This document shows, piece by piece, positions 1-6,122 of a stretch of DNA of 6,199 nucleotides (positions are counted from its first letter, which is position 1; each line of letters begins with the position of its first letter). The notes under the pieces are model-generated. The model was not told where the DNA came from and searched no databases. It saw only the letters and a program-made list of their open reading frames with translations. The stretch spans positions 1 to 6,199 of the forward strand of contig JALNWR010000162.1 in NCBI GenBank assembly GCA_023230795.1. Direction: 5' to 3'. The translations under genes were made by a program, and so were the position numbers. Origin of the DNA: Candidatus Cloacimonadota bacterium. Its GTDB lineage: Bacteria > Cloacimonadota > Cloacimonadia > Cloacimonadales > Cloacimonadaceae.

Positions 1-4
1 TTCA

Positions 5-56
5 CGCAGATGGGGTTTCACGCAGATTTCGCAGATAAGGGCGCAGATGGCGCAGA
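5..56. repeat. Cluster of CGCAGAT heptamers
   Basis: CGCAGAT occurs at 5-11, 21-27, 30-36 and 42-48, with a fifth truncated CGCAGA at 51-56. The start-to-start spacings are 16, 9, 12 and 9 nt, so this is an irregular cluster and not an exact tandem array. Similar CGCAGAT-rich stretches are common between genes in several environmental bacterial groups, and no function is established that I can name. The cluster may continue beyond the left edge. Confidence 0.7.
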
Positions 57-61
57 ATTGG

Positions 62-94
62 GGCTTTCATTGTCGGTGGCGAAAGCCGGCTTTC
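62..94. repeat. Two mutually exclusive short hairpins
   Basis: GGCTTTC (62-68), GAAAGCC (81-87) and GGCTTTC (88-94) follow one another. The middle block can pair with the left one (7 bp, 12-nt loop) or with the right one, where it forms a 14-bp loopless palindrome. This resembles the geometry of an attenuator, but no T run follows on either strand and no gene sits immediately beside it. It may equally be a degenerate intergenic repeat. Confidence 0.35.
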
Positions 95-204
95 AGTTAA
101 GTTCAATAATCTTGCTCTCATAAACGGCCCCAAGAAATCCATTTCATGTGAGTTCAGATAGTAAAACGACCAGGCCATCAAGCTTTTGTGCCGCCCCGCT
201 CTTC

Positions 205-296
205 CCTTGAATTTGATTTTAACCCAGTTTTAACTCGAGATGACTCGAAGCTTCGAGTGGACTCGAGTTAAAAACGAGTTAAAATTGGATTGAAGG
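205..296. repeat. Long imperfect palindrome upstream of sbcDC
   Basis: The symmetry centre lies between 250 and 251. The inner 243-258 (ACTCGAAGCTTCGAGT) is a perfect palindrome. Outside a 3-nt unpaired step (240-242/259-261), positions 228-239 pair perfectly with 262-273. After another interruption, 216-223 pair with 278-285, and 205-212 pair with 289-296 except at 209/292. Counting all 46 opposed positions gives 36 Watson-Crick pairs, 4 G-T pairs and 6 mismatches. With one bulge, an outer block (183-195 with 301-314) extends it to about 130 nt. It lacks a T run, so it is not a canonical terminator. It could extrude as a cruciform or fold back as a hairpin during replication, which is the type of structure SbcCD cleaves. 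Confidence 0.85.
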
Positions 297-314
297 CTCC
301 GGCGGGCACTAAAG

Positions 315-344
315 TTGCTCAAGTGTAGATTCAAGTGCTAATAT
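315..344 (+). promoter_or_regulatory. Weak candidate promoter with extended -10
   Basis: TGCTAATAT (336-344) fits an extended -10 (TG-N-TAATAT). A poor -35 (TTGCTC, 315-320) lies 18 nt upstream of the hexamer. It begins right after the long palindrome and points toward sbcD, but the start codon is about 300 nt away. The match is modest and chance is possible. Confidence 0.22.
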
Positions 345-486
345 GCTATAGACCAGAAGAAAGAGCTTGACCTATAACGAAGAGATGAAAAAAATGCAAT
401 TCGCTTTTTGGCTTTGGATAAAATGTGAAGCCATGCACAATTCGCACATAAGCTGAGACCCTATGAATTGGAATTTACACAAAGAT

Positions 487-517
487 TTGGGACTCAACAA
501 AGCATTATTGGTATAAG
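487..517 (+). promoter_or_regulatory. Candidate promoter just upstream of the operon
   Basis: TATAAG (512-517) matches 5 of 6 consensus -10 positions and has TG at 509-510, giving an extended -10. TTGGGA (487-492) matches 4 of 6 of the -35, with a slightly long 19-nt spacer. Transcription would start near 523-526. That would make the small ORF at 526 nearly leaderless and give sbcD a leader of about 120 nt. This is the better of the two promoter candidates, but it rests on pattern alone. Confidence 0.32.
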
Positions 518-525
518 GCAGGTAA

Positions 526-636
526 ATGATGGACACTTTACAGGAAAATATAAGGAATATGTATGAACCGATCCTCGATCTTTCTCTCGAGCACCTGATC
601 GCTTTGTATAAAAAAGTAAAGGCTTTAAAAGCTTAG
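526..636 (+). CDS. Possible small protein or leader peptide, 36 aa
   Basis: An ATG at 526 (or the adjacent ATG at 529) opens a 36-codon frame ending with TAG at 634-636. An in-frame TAA immediately precedes the first ATG, so the frame is bounded and is not the tail of a longer one. GGCAGG (517-522) is a weak ribosome binding site that fits the second ATG better. The peptide starts MMDTLQENIR and ends LIALYKKVKALKA, so it looks like a short charged helix with a basic tail. It has no signal peptide or membrane segment. The stop lies 9 nt before the preferred sbcD ATG, close enough for translational coupling. I recognise no family. It could be a genuine small protein, a leader peptide, or a chance ORF. 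It also overlaps a different open frame (429-561). Confidence 0.35.
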   Translation: MMDTLQENIRNMYEPILDLSLEHLIALYKKVKALKA

Positions 637-637
637 C

Positions 638-643
638 AGGTGA
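638..643 (+). promoter_or_regulatory. Ribosome binding site that decides the sbcD start
   Basis: AGGTGA (638-643) is an exact segment of the ideal Shine-Dalgarno sequence, and its AGG lies 5 nt before ATG 646. The alternative GTG at 640 lies inside this motif and has no ribosome binding site of its own, so ATG 646 is preferred. Confidence 0.6.
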
Positions 644-645
644 GC

Positions 646-1875
646 ATGAAAATCATCCATAGTTCTGATTGGCATATTGGCAGGGCACTACATGGGCGAA
701 AGCGTTACGATGAATTTGAATCGTATCTGAATTGGCTGCTTGAGACTATCAAGCAAAATGAAATCAACGCCATCCTGGTGGCTGGCGATATTTTCGATAG
801 CAGTGTTCCGGGCAATCGAGCCCAGGAATTGTATTATCGTTTCCTTTCCGAAGTAAGCAGCTCATCATGCCGGCATGTTGTAATTATTGCAGGAAATCAC
901 GATTCCCCTTCCTTTCTCAATGCTCCCAGGAAATTGCTGCGGTTTTTGAATGTCCATGTGGTGGGAAATTCGTCTGAAGAGCTGAACGATGAAGTTTTGG
1001 TGCTCTGCGATCAAGATGATAAACCGGAGCTGATAGTCTGCGCCGTGCCTTATCTTCGGGATCGGGATATTCGCAGTTCAGAAGCCGGAGAAAGCCTTGA
1101 GGATAAGGAGAAGAAGCTATTAGACGGCATTCGGGAGCATTATGCTGCGGTGGGAGCCCTCGCCGAGCAGAAGCGCACAGAGCTGGGATTGGATATTCCC
1201 ATCGTAGGAATGGGGCATCTGTTTACAGCCGGCGGACGCACCATCGAAGGTGATGGAGTTCGTGAGCTTTATATCGGCTCTTTAGCGCTGGTAAAAGCAA
1301 GTTCGTTCCCTGCCTGTTTCGATTATACGGCGCTCGGGCATCTTCATGTCCCGCAGCGGGTAAACGGCTCTGAAACTATACGCTATAGCGGCTCGCCTTT
1401 AGCAATAGGATTTGGGGAAGCAAATCAAAAAAAGAGTATCTGCCAGGTTGATATCGAGAATGGCGCTGTAACTGTCAAACTCATTGAAGTACCAGTATGG
1501 CAAAAGCTTGAGAGCATCAAAGGCAATTGGAATGAGATCGAAAACCGGATTGGGGAGCTGGTGGCAATAGATTCAAGTGCCTGGCTTGAAATCATCTACC
1601 AGGGCGATGAAATCATTAGCGACTTGCAAGAGCGCGTAGTGGCATCGGTCGAAGACAGCAAATTGGAAATCTTACGCATAAAAAACACTCGGCTAATAGA
1701 TCGCGTCCTGGAGCAGTCCGGCATAGAAGAGACTCTGGACGATCTGGATGAGAATGAGGTCTTTGAACGCTGCCTGGCATCTCATGAAGTGCCCCAGGAC
1801 CAAAGACGGGAATTGCTGAGCACTTACCAAGAGCTGCTGGTATCTTATTGTGAAAAAGATAGGCAGAAAGAATAA
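646..1875 (+). CDS. sbcD: SbcD, nuclease subunit of SbcCD (Mre11 family)
   Basis: This is the Mn-dependent nuclease subunit of the cytoplasmic SbcCD complex. The complex opens hairpins and cruciforms and trims protein-blocked or double-strand DNA ends. Numbered from ATG 646 (409 aa), the calcineurin-like phosphoesterase motifs are all present: SDWHIG with D8 and H10, GDIFD with D48, GNHD with N84-H85-D86, GHLF with H191, and GHLH with H232 and H234. The metallophosphoesterase domain covers about residues 1-260, followed by the C-terminal capping region typical of SbcD. The length is normal for the family (about 400 aa). A GTG six nucleotides upstream (640) is possible but overlaps the ribosome binding site, and MKIIHSSDWH matches the usual SbcD N-terminus. 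The gene ends 11 nt before sbcC, so the two are almost certainly co-transcribed. No metal ligand appears to be missing. Family assignment is secure; activity is inferred from the family. Confidence 0.97.
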   Translation: MKIIHSSDWHIGRALHGRKRYDEFESYLNWLLETIKQNEINAILVAGDIFDSSVPGNRAQELYYRFLSEVSSSSCRHVVIIAGNHDSPSFLNAPRKLLRFLNVHVVGNSSEELNDEVLVLCDQDDKPELIVCAVPYLRDRDIRSSEAGESLEDKEKKLLDGIREHYAAVGALAEQKRTELGLDIPIVGMGHLFTAGGRTIEGDGVRELYIGSLALVKASSFPACFDYTALGHLHVPQRVNGSETIRYSGSPLAIGFGEANQKKSICQVDIENGAVTVKLIEVPVWQKLESIKGNWNEIENRIGELVAIDSSAWLEIIYQGDEIISDLQERVVASVEDSKLEILRIKNTRLIDRVLEQSGIEETLDDLDENEVFERCLASHEVPQDQRRELLSTYQELLVSYCEKDRQKE

Positions 1876-1880
1876 AGGGA
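1876..1880 (+). promoter_or_regulatory. Ribosome binding site of sbcC
   Basis: AGGGA directly follows the sbcD stop codon and lies 6 nt before the sbcC ATG. It fits the 11-nt intergenic gap in a co-translated operon. Confidence 0.65.
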
Positions 1881-1886
1881 TGGTCC

Positions 1887-4800
1887 ATGAAAATACTGCA
1901 GATTCGATTTGAGAACCTGAACTCATTGGTCGGCGAATGGAATATCGACCTGACAGACCCGAGCTATGTATCTGACGGCATCTTCGCCATCACGGGCCCC
2001 ACCGGTGCAGGAAAATCCACCATCCTGGATGCGATATGCCTCGCTCTGTATGGGCGGACACCCCGTCTGAGCAGAATCACCAAAAGCGAAAATGAGATCA
2101 TGTCTCGCCATACAGGTGCTTGCTTTGCCGAGGTCACTTTTCAGACCCGAGCAGGACGTTACCGCTGCCACTGGAGTCAGCGCCGGGCCCGGGAAAAACC
2201 AGAGGGCCAGCTGCAACAGCCCAAACAAGAGCTTGCCAATGCTGATTCCGGTGTGGTTTTGCAATCCAAAATCAAGGGTGTAGCAGAGCAGATCGAGGAT
2301 GTAACCGGCATGGATTTCGAACGCTTTACCCGCTCTATGCTACTGGCACAGGGTGACTTTGCCGCATTTTTGCTGGCCACGGCTGATGAACGTGCTCCGA
2401 TCTTGGAACAGATCACCGGCACCAAGATATACAGCGAGATTTCCATTCTGCTTCATGAGCGTCAACGCGAGGAGCAAGGCAAGTTAGATGTCCTCAAAGC
2501 AAAAGCAAGCGGAACTGTAATCCTGGAGCTGGAACAAGAACAAGAGATTCGCAAAGAACTGGAAATCAAGCAAAAGGAAGAGAGAGAGCTCATCAAGAGC
2601 TTCGGTGAAGCTGAACTGGCCATCAAGTGGCTGAAGGCAATAAACAGTATAAAAGAAGAAATCGCTAAGCTGACCGAAGCAGAAGAGAGCCTGCACAAAG
2701 AGATCAATGCCTTTAGCCCTAAGCGTGAGAGGCTCAATCGGGCTAACAAAGCAGCAGCATTGGACGGCCAATATGCCACCCTTAAGGCAGTCCGGAAACA
2801 GCATTCGGATGATCAGGAGGAATTAAAGATCGCGGAAGTAGCTCTTCCCAAATTGATCTCTCAAGCAAATCAACAGGCAGACATATTAAAGTCCGCAGAA
2901 CAACAGACCCGCAAAGCAAAAACCGATTTGAAAGCTGGAATGCCGCAGATTCAAAGGGTAAGAGCCCTTGATCAGAAGCTGGACGAGCTGGGTAAGTCCA
3001 TTTCAGAGGCTGAAGCAGACTGTGAAAGCGAAACATCAAAAATCGAGGAAAATAGACAGACCAGACTGGAAAAGCAGGGACAGCTCAAACAGGCTGAAAC
3101 AAAGCTATCTGTTATTAACAAATATCTTGAAGAAAATCCGCAGGATGAATGGCTGGTGAGTGGTTTGACGGGAGTGGAAGAACAGCTAAATACTCTGCAA
3201 CTCAGATATAAGGAAATAGCAAGAAAAGATGAAGCTCATCAGAGAGCTAAAACTCTGCTAAAGGAAGCGAAGACAGCCCTTGAAGGCCTGCAAAAATCAA
3301 ACGTTACCAGGCAAGAGGAATTGGAAGAGGCATCAAAAGAACTAAAGAGTGAAGAAGAAGCTTTGCGCACATTATTAGGCGATCGATTGTTGCGAGAATA
3401 CCGCACAGAAAAGTATAACCTTCTTCAGAAAATGGTCTACTTGAAACGAATAGTTGAGCTTGAGGAACATCGAACTAAACTGGAAGATGGCAAGCCATGC
3501 CCCCTTTGTGGAGCCAAAGAGCATCCTTTTGCAGAAGGTAATATCCCCCAGCCAGATGAAACTGAGCGGAAGATAACAGAGTTAAACACTTTTATAGACA
3601 AAGCTGAGAAACAAGAATCTATCATTAGAAAGCTGGAGAAAGAGGAAGTCAAAGCCCGCGATAATCTGACAGAATGTGAAAGGCAGAAAGCAGCAGCTGA
3701 ACATGAGAAAAAAGCCGCAGAAACTGCTCTGGCAGGCTTAAAGGAAGACCTGGAAGAGCTGAAGGATGAACTTGCCAGACTGAAGGAAGCACTGACCACA
3801 AAACTTCATCCTTTTAGAATCACGGATATTCCGGATTCCAAGATCCCGTTAATCCTGGCTTCACTCCGCAAAGCCCTGAAAGAATGGCAGTCTCATACGA
3901 ATCTCAAGGAATATATCAAGACCCAGATTGCCAGCCTTGAAAGCGTAATAAAGAGTTTGGATGGCATCATCGATACCCAAAGTGCCGCCCTATCCACAAA
4001 AAACGAGCAGCTGAAGACCCGCAGAGCTGATTATGCAAAGCAAAAGGCAGAAAGGCTGAAGCTGTATGGCAAGCGCAAGCCGGATGAAGTAGAACAATCG
4101 CTAAATAAAGCTATAGACGATGCGGAGAAAGCTGAGAAAAATGCCAGATCTGCCCATGCGGAAAACCAGCGTAAATTGACCGTTACCCAGACAAATGCCG
4201 AAACTCTGCAAGCTAAGATTGCCCAAAGAAGCCCAAGGCTAAATACCCTGGAGTCTGATTTCTCTAAGGCTCTGGCAGCTCTGGAACTGCGTGATGAAAA
4301 ACAGTATCTTGAAACTATCCTGCCCCTTGCTCAAAGAAACGAATTAGCCGAGAAGGCGAAGGCATTGGATGATAAACAAAGCAATATCCGCACCCTGCAA
4401 GCTGACCGCAAAATCAGCCTGGAAAGGGAATTGGCAAAGAAGATTACCGACAAATCTGCAGAGGACGCCCAGACTCTATATACAGAACTTGAAGCGGAGC
4501 TAAAAAACCTGCGTGATAGCATTTCCAAATACCAGCATTCTCTGAGCGAAAACGATGAAGTCAAAAAGCGATTCCTGTCCATTCAAACAGATATAAAAGC
4601 TCAGGAAAAAGAATGCTCGCGATGGGGTAATCTTCATGACTTGATAGGATCGGCCGATGGTAAGAAATACCGGAATTTTGCTCAAGGGCTGACCTTCGAG
4701 GTGATGGTGGGTCATGCCAATAAGCAATTGCAGCTATTGTCCGAACGCTATCTGCTGCTGCGCGACAGGGACCAGCCTTTGGAACTAAACGTTATCGACA

Positions 4801-5135
4801 ATCACCAGGCCGGCGAGATTCGATCCACCAAAAACCTTTCCGGAGGCGAAAGCTTCCTGGTTAGCTTGTCTTTGGCCTTGGGACTGTCACAGATGGCCAG
4901 CAGAAATGTAAACGTGGACTCTCTCTTCCTGGATGAAGGCTTTGGGACACTGGATGAAGATACTTTGTCCTCCGCTTTGGAAGCCCTGGCGAGCATGCGG
5001 CAGAGTGGGAAGCTGATCGGGGTGATCTCCCATGTTCAAGCCATCAAAGAGCGAATAGGCACCCAGATTCAGGTAATCCCTCAGATTGGCGGGAAAAGCA
5101 GGATTTTGGGGGCAGGGTGTGAGGAAGTTGTCTGA
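1887..5135 (+). CDS. sbcC: SbcC, SMC-like ATPase subunit of SbcCD (Rad50 family)
   Basis: The product is 1082 aa, in the usual 1000-1200 aa range. It is the ATPase that dimerises, binds DNA and controls the SbcD nuclease. The N-terminal ATPase half carries Walker A GPTGAGKST (residues 37-45) and the Q-loop LAQGDF (Q155). Two long, highly charged arms rich in E, K, L and A (about 190-530 and 555-900) form the antiparallel coiled coil. At the turn, CPLC (C538, C541) in the context KPCPLCGAKEHP is the zinc hook that links two SbcC molecules. The C-terminal half has the ABC signature LSGGES (S985-E988), Walker B LFLDEG (D1016, E1017), the D-loop GTLDED and the H-loop ISHVQ (H1049). All catalytic elements are intact and the order is canonical. 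The gene follows sbcD by 11 nt. No convincing intrinsic terminator follows the TGA at 5133. Several longer ORFs on the opposite strand are shadows of its biased codon use. Confidence 0.97.
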   Translation: MKILQIRFENLNSLVGEWNIDLTDPSYVSDGIFAITGPTGAGKSTILDAICLALYGRTPRLSRITKSENEIMSRHTGACFAEVTFQTRAGRYRCHWSQRRAREKPEGQLQQPKQELANADSGVVLQSKIKGVAEQIEDVTGMDFERFTRSMLLAQGDFAAFLLATADERAPILEQITGTKIYSEISILLHERQREEQGKLDVLKAKASGTVILELEQEQEIRKELEIKQKEERELIKSFGEAELAIKWLKAINSIKEEIAKLTEAEESLHKEINAFSPKRERLNRANKAAALDGQYATLKAVRKQHSDDQEELKIAEVALPKLISQANQQADILKSAEQQTRKAKTDLKAGMPQIQRVRALDQKLDELGKSISEAEADCESETSKIEENRQTRLEKQGQLKQAETKLSVINKYLEENPQDEWLVSGLTGVEEQLNTLQLRYKEIARKDEAHQRAKTLLKEAKTALEGLQKSNVTRQEELEEASKELKSEEEALRTLLGDRLLREYRTEKYNLLQKMVYLKRIVELEEHRTKLEDGKPCPLCGAKEHPFAEGNIPQPDETERKITELNTFIDKAEKQESIIRKLEKEEVKARDNLTECERQKAAAEHEKKAAETALAGLKEDLEELKDELARLKEALTTKLHPFRITDIPDSKIPLILASLRKALKEWQSHTNLKEYIKTQIASLESVIKSLDGIIDTQSAALSTKNEQLKTRRADYAKQKAERLKLYGKRKPDEVEQSLNKAIDDAEKAEKNARSAHAENQRKLTVTQTNAETLQAKIAQRSPRLNTLESDFSKALAALELRDEKQYLETILPLAQRNELAEKAKALDDKQSNIRTLQADRKISLERELAKKITDKSAEDAQTLYTELEAELKNLRDSISKYQHSLSENDEVKKRFLSIQTDIKAQEKECSRWGNLHDLIGSADGKKYRNFAQGLTFEVMVGHANKQLQLLSERYLLLRDRDQPLELNVIDNHQAGEIRSTKNLSGGESFLVSLSLALGLSQMASRNVNVDSLFLDEGFGTLDEDTLSSALEALASMRQSGKLIGVISHVQAIKERIGTQIQVIPQIGGKSRILGAGCEEVV

Positions 5136-5333
5136 ATTCACATTAAAGGGATTTCGTAAATCGGTAATGAAAGCAGGATTTTTGAAGTGGAATGCAAGTA
5201 TATGTCGAGAAATCGGGCATTTCATGGAGACAATATAGCCAACGCCGTGTTTCATGTGGTCAAAGTGCAAGTATATGTCGAGAACCCGGGCATTTATTCA
5301 TTTCTTTCGAAAATCACCGATATCTACTATCTG
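5136..5333. other. Non-coding spacer after sbcC
   Basis: I see no convincing gene and no canonical terminator (no GC-rich hairpin followed by T residues). The main content is a two-copy direct repeat, listed separately. A 45-codon frame from ATG 5202 to TAA 5339 lacks a ribosome binding site and runs through both repeat copies, so I do not call it. Confidence 0.5.
5193..5295. repeat. 30-nt direct repeat, two copies
   Basis: Positions 5193-5222 and 5266-5295 match at 28 of 30 nt. Both begin TGCAAGTATATGTCGAGAA and end CGGGCATTT, and they differ only at two adjacent bases between these blocks (AT versus CC). The start-to-start distance is 73 nt, leaving a 43-nt spacer. The repeat is not palindromic. 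Two copies with an inexact match are too few to call a CRISPR, and 73 is not a multiple of 3, so this is not a repeated peptide in one frame. It may be a protein-binding site, or the traces of an interspersed repeat or insertion-sequence ends. Confidence 0.75.
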
Positions 5334-5344
5334 CCTTAAAAGAC

Positions 5345-5421
5345 TTTAGCTGGCGGCTTTAGCCGCCAGGACGGTTTCGAGCACACGCGGCAAGACTTTT
5401 TCCTCGCCTTTGAAGGCGGGG
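5345..5421. repeat. Left hairpin doublet of copy A (H1 and H2)
   Basis: TTTAG (5345-5349) abuts H1, CTGGCGGC-TTTA-GCCGCCAG (5350-5369), with a perfect 8-bp stem. H2 is CCTCGCCT-TTGA-AGGCGGGG (5402-5421), 8 pairs including one T-G. A 5-nt T run lies just before H2 instead of after it, so H2 is not a + strand terminator. Read on the - strand, the hairpin is followed by A residues, which also argues against a terminator. Confidence 0.8.
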
Positions 5422-5573
5422 CACCCGCAGCTATATTTCCGTTTTGCACGGATAATGTGATTTGCCTGCGAAAAGGACGGGATCTGATCCTCAACTCTGT
5501 ATAATCAGATGGGCTCTGAAATCGTAGTGCGCCTGTGCAGTCTATCGTAAATATGAAGATACAGGCCCGTGTG

Positions 5574-5650
5574 CCTGGCCTTAAAAGGCCAGGAAAAAGT
5601 CTTGTCCGGATAGTCGCTGCGGGGTGTGCCGGTTAAAACCGGCACCTAAA
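5574..5650. repeat. Right hairpin doublet of copy A (H3 and H4)
   Basis: H3 is CCTGGCCT-TAAA-AGGCCAGG (5574-5593) and is followed by AAAAAG. H4 is GTGCCGGT-TAAA-ACCGGCAC (5626-5645) and abuts CTAAA (5646-5650). Both stems are perfect 8-bp helices. Read on the other strand, H3 corresponds to H2 and H4 to H1, with the same order and the same TTTA-type loops, so this arm is an inverted version of the left arm. Confidence 0.8.
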
Positions 5651-5661
5651 ATCTTTCAAGG

Positions 5662-5825
5662 AGGGTGGGGGTATTTAGCTACACGTGTAAAGATAATCTT
5701 TGCGGAGGAACGGCGTCCTCCGGCTACAAAGCGACATGCTCCGGCTACGATGGTTTGGGGTTCGAAGCTTCAGACGGCAGCTAAACGCTGGATTGGATGC
5801 GTCTCGCGTCCAGCAAGGTCAAAGG
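5662..5825. other. Linker between the two elements, with small hairpins
   Basis: No gene is supported. CGGAGGA (5703-5709) pairs with TCCTCCG (5716-5722) around a 6-nt loop. GGATGCG (5795-5801) pairs with CGCGTCC (5805-5811), with one T-G pair and a 3-nt loop. CTCCGGCTAC occurs twice (5718-5727 and 5739-5748). An open frame that crosses this linker from 5624 is made of repeat sequence and is not credible as a gene. Confidence 0.5.
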
Positions 5826-5836
5826 CCTTGAAATAC

Positions 5837-5915
5837 TTTAGCTGGCAGTTTTTAACCGCCAGGACGGGGGTCTGACACACGCGGCAAGACTTTTTCCCCG
5901 CCTTTGAAGGCGGGG
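5837..5915. repeat. Left hairpin doublet of copy B (H1' and H2')
   Basis: H1' (5842-5862) has one A-C mismatch in the stem but gains extra A-T pairs toward the loop, so a hairpin is still possible. H2' is CCCCGCCT-TTGA-AGGCGGGG (5896-5915), where a C-G pair replaces the T-G pair of copy A. That single difference in a 50-nt conserved block keeps and strengthens the stem. Confidence 0.78.
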
Positions 5916-6122
5916 CACCCGCAGCTATATTTCCTATTCTCCAGAACGGGTCTGATTTGGCTGCGAAAACGACGCACAGTGAATCTAAATCCTCTCAAGC
6001 AATATCCCGCCGACAGCAACGTTAGCGGTATCGTTCCTCTCTCCCCGTGTATAATCAGATGGGGCTCAATTCGTCTTGCGCCTGTATAATCTGTCGTATT
6101 ATCAGAGATATAGGTCCGTGTG

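Larger units (their letters stand above)
5334..5661. repeat. Structured palindromic repeat element, copy A
   Basis: This is a 328-bp element whose ends are inverted copies. CCTTAAAAGACTTTAG (5334-5349) matches the reverse complement of 5646-5661 at 14 of 16 positions. Four 20-nt hairpins lie inside in inverted order: H1 5350-5369, H2 5402-5421, H3 5574-5593 and H4 5626-5645. CAAGACTTTTTCC (5391-5403) is perfectly complementary to 5592-5604, so the arms can also pair over about 190 nt. The middle (about 5440-5560) is less structured. No transposase or ORF is inside. The form resembles a non-autonomous MITE-like or REP/BIME-like repeat, or a structured RNA. I do not recognise a named family. 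No clear target-site duplication is visible. Confidence 0.75.

Noticed and set aside
2..178. 58-codon ORF on the - strand (ATG at 178, stop at 4-2)
   Set aside because: It has no ribosome binding site, and its C-terminal third is a translation of the CGCAGAT repeats. It is not supported as a gene, although the first half looks protein-like.
640..645. GTG start for sbcD two codons upstream of ATG 646
   Set aside because: The GTG overlaps the AGGTGA ribosome binding site and has none of its own; ATG 646 has good spacing and gives the usual SbcD N-terminus.
4887..5270. 127-codon - strand ORF across the sbcC end
   Set aside because: It is antisense to the Walker B and H-loop coding region of sbcC, so it is a shadow of that gene. 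The other - strand ORFs inside sbcD and sbcC are rejected for the same reason.
5193..5295. Minimal CRISPR array
   Set aside because: There are only two repeats with two mismatches and a 43-nt spacer, no third copy and no cas genes.
5202..5339. 45-codon + strand ORF after sbcC
   Set aside because: It has no ribosome binding site and runs through two copies of a nucleotide repeat in different frames.
5574..5598. Intrinsic terminator at H3
   Set aside because: The hairpin is followed by A residues on the + strand. On the - strand the T run precedes the hairpin instead of following it.
5624..5875. 83-codon + strand ORF in the downstream repeats
   Set aside because: It starts inside element A and ends inside element B, passing through several hairpins, with no ribosome binding site and no recognisable protein features.
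5904..6089. 61-codon + strand ORF in copy B
   Set aside because: It is made largely of H2' and the variable core, and copy A does not keep the frame.
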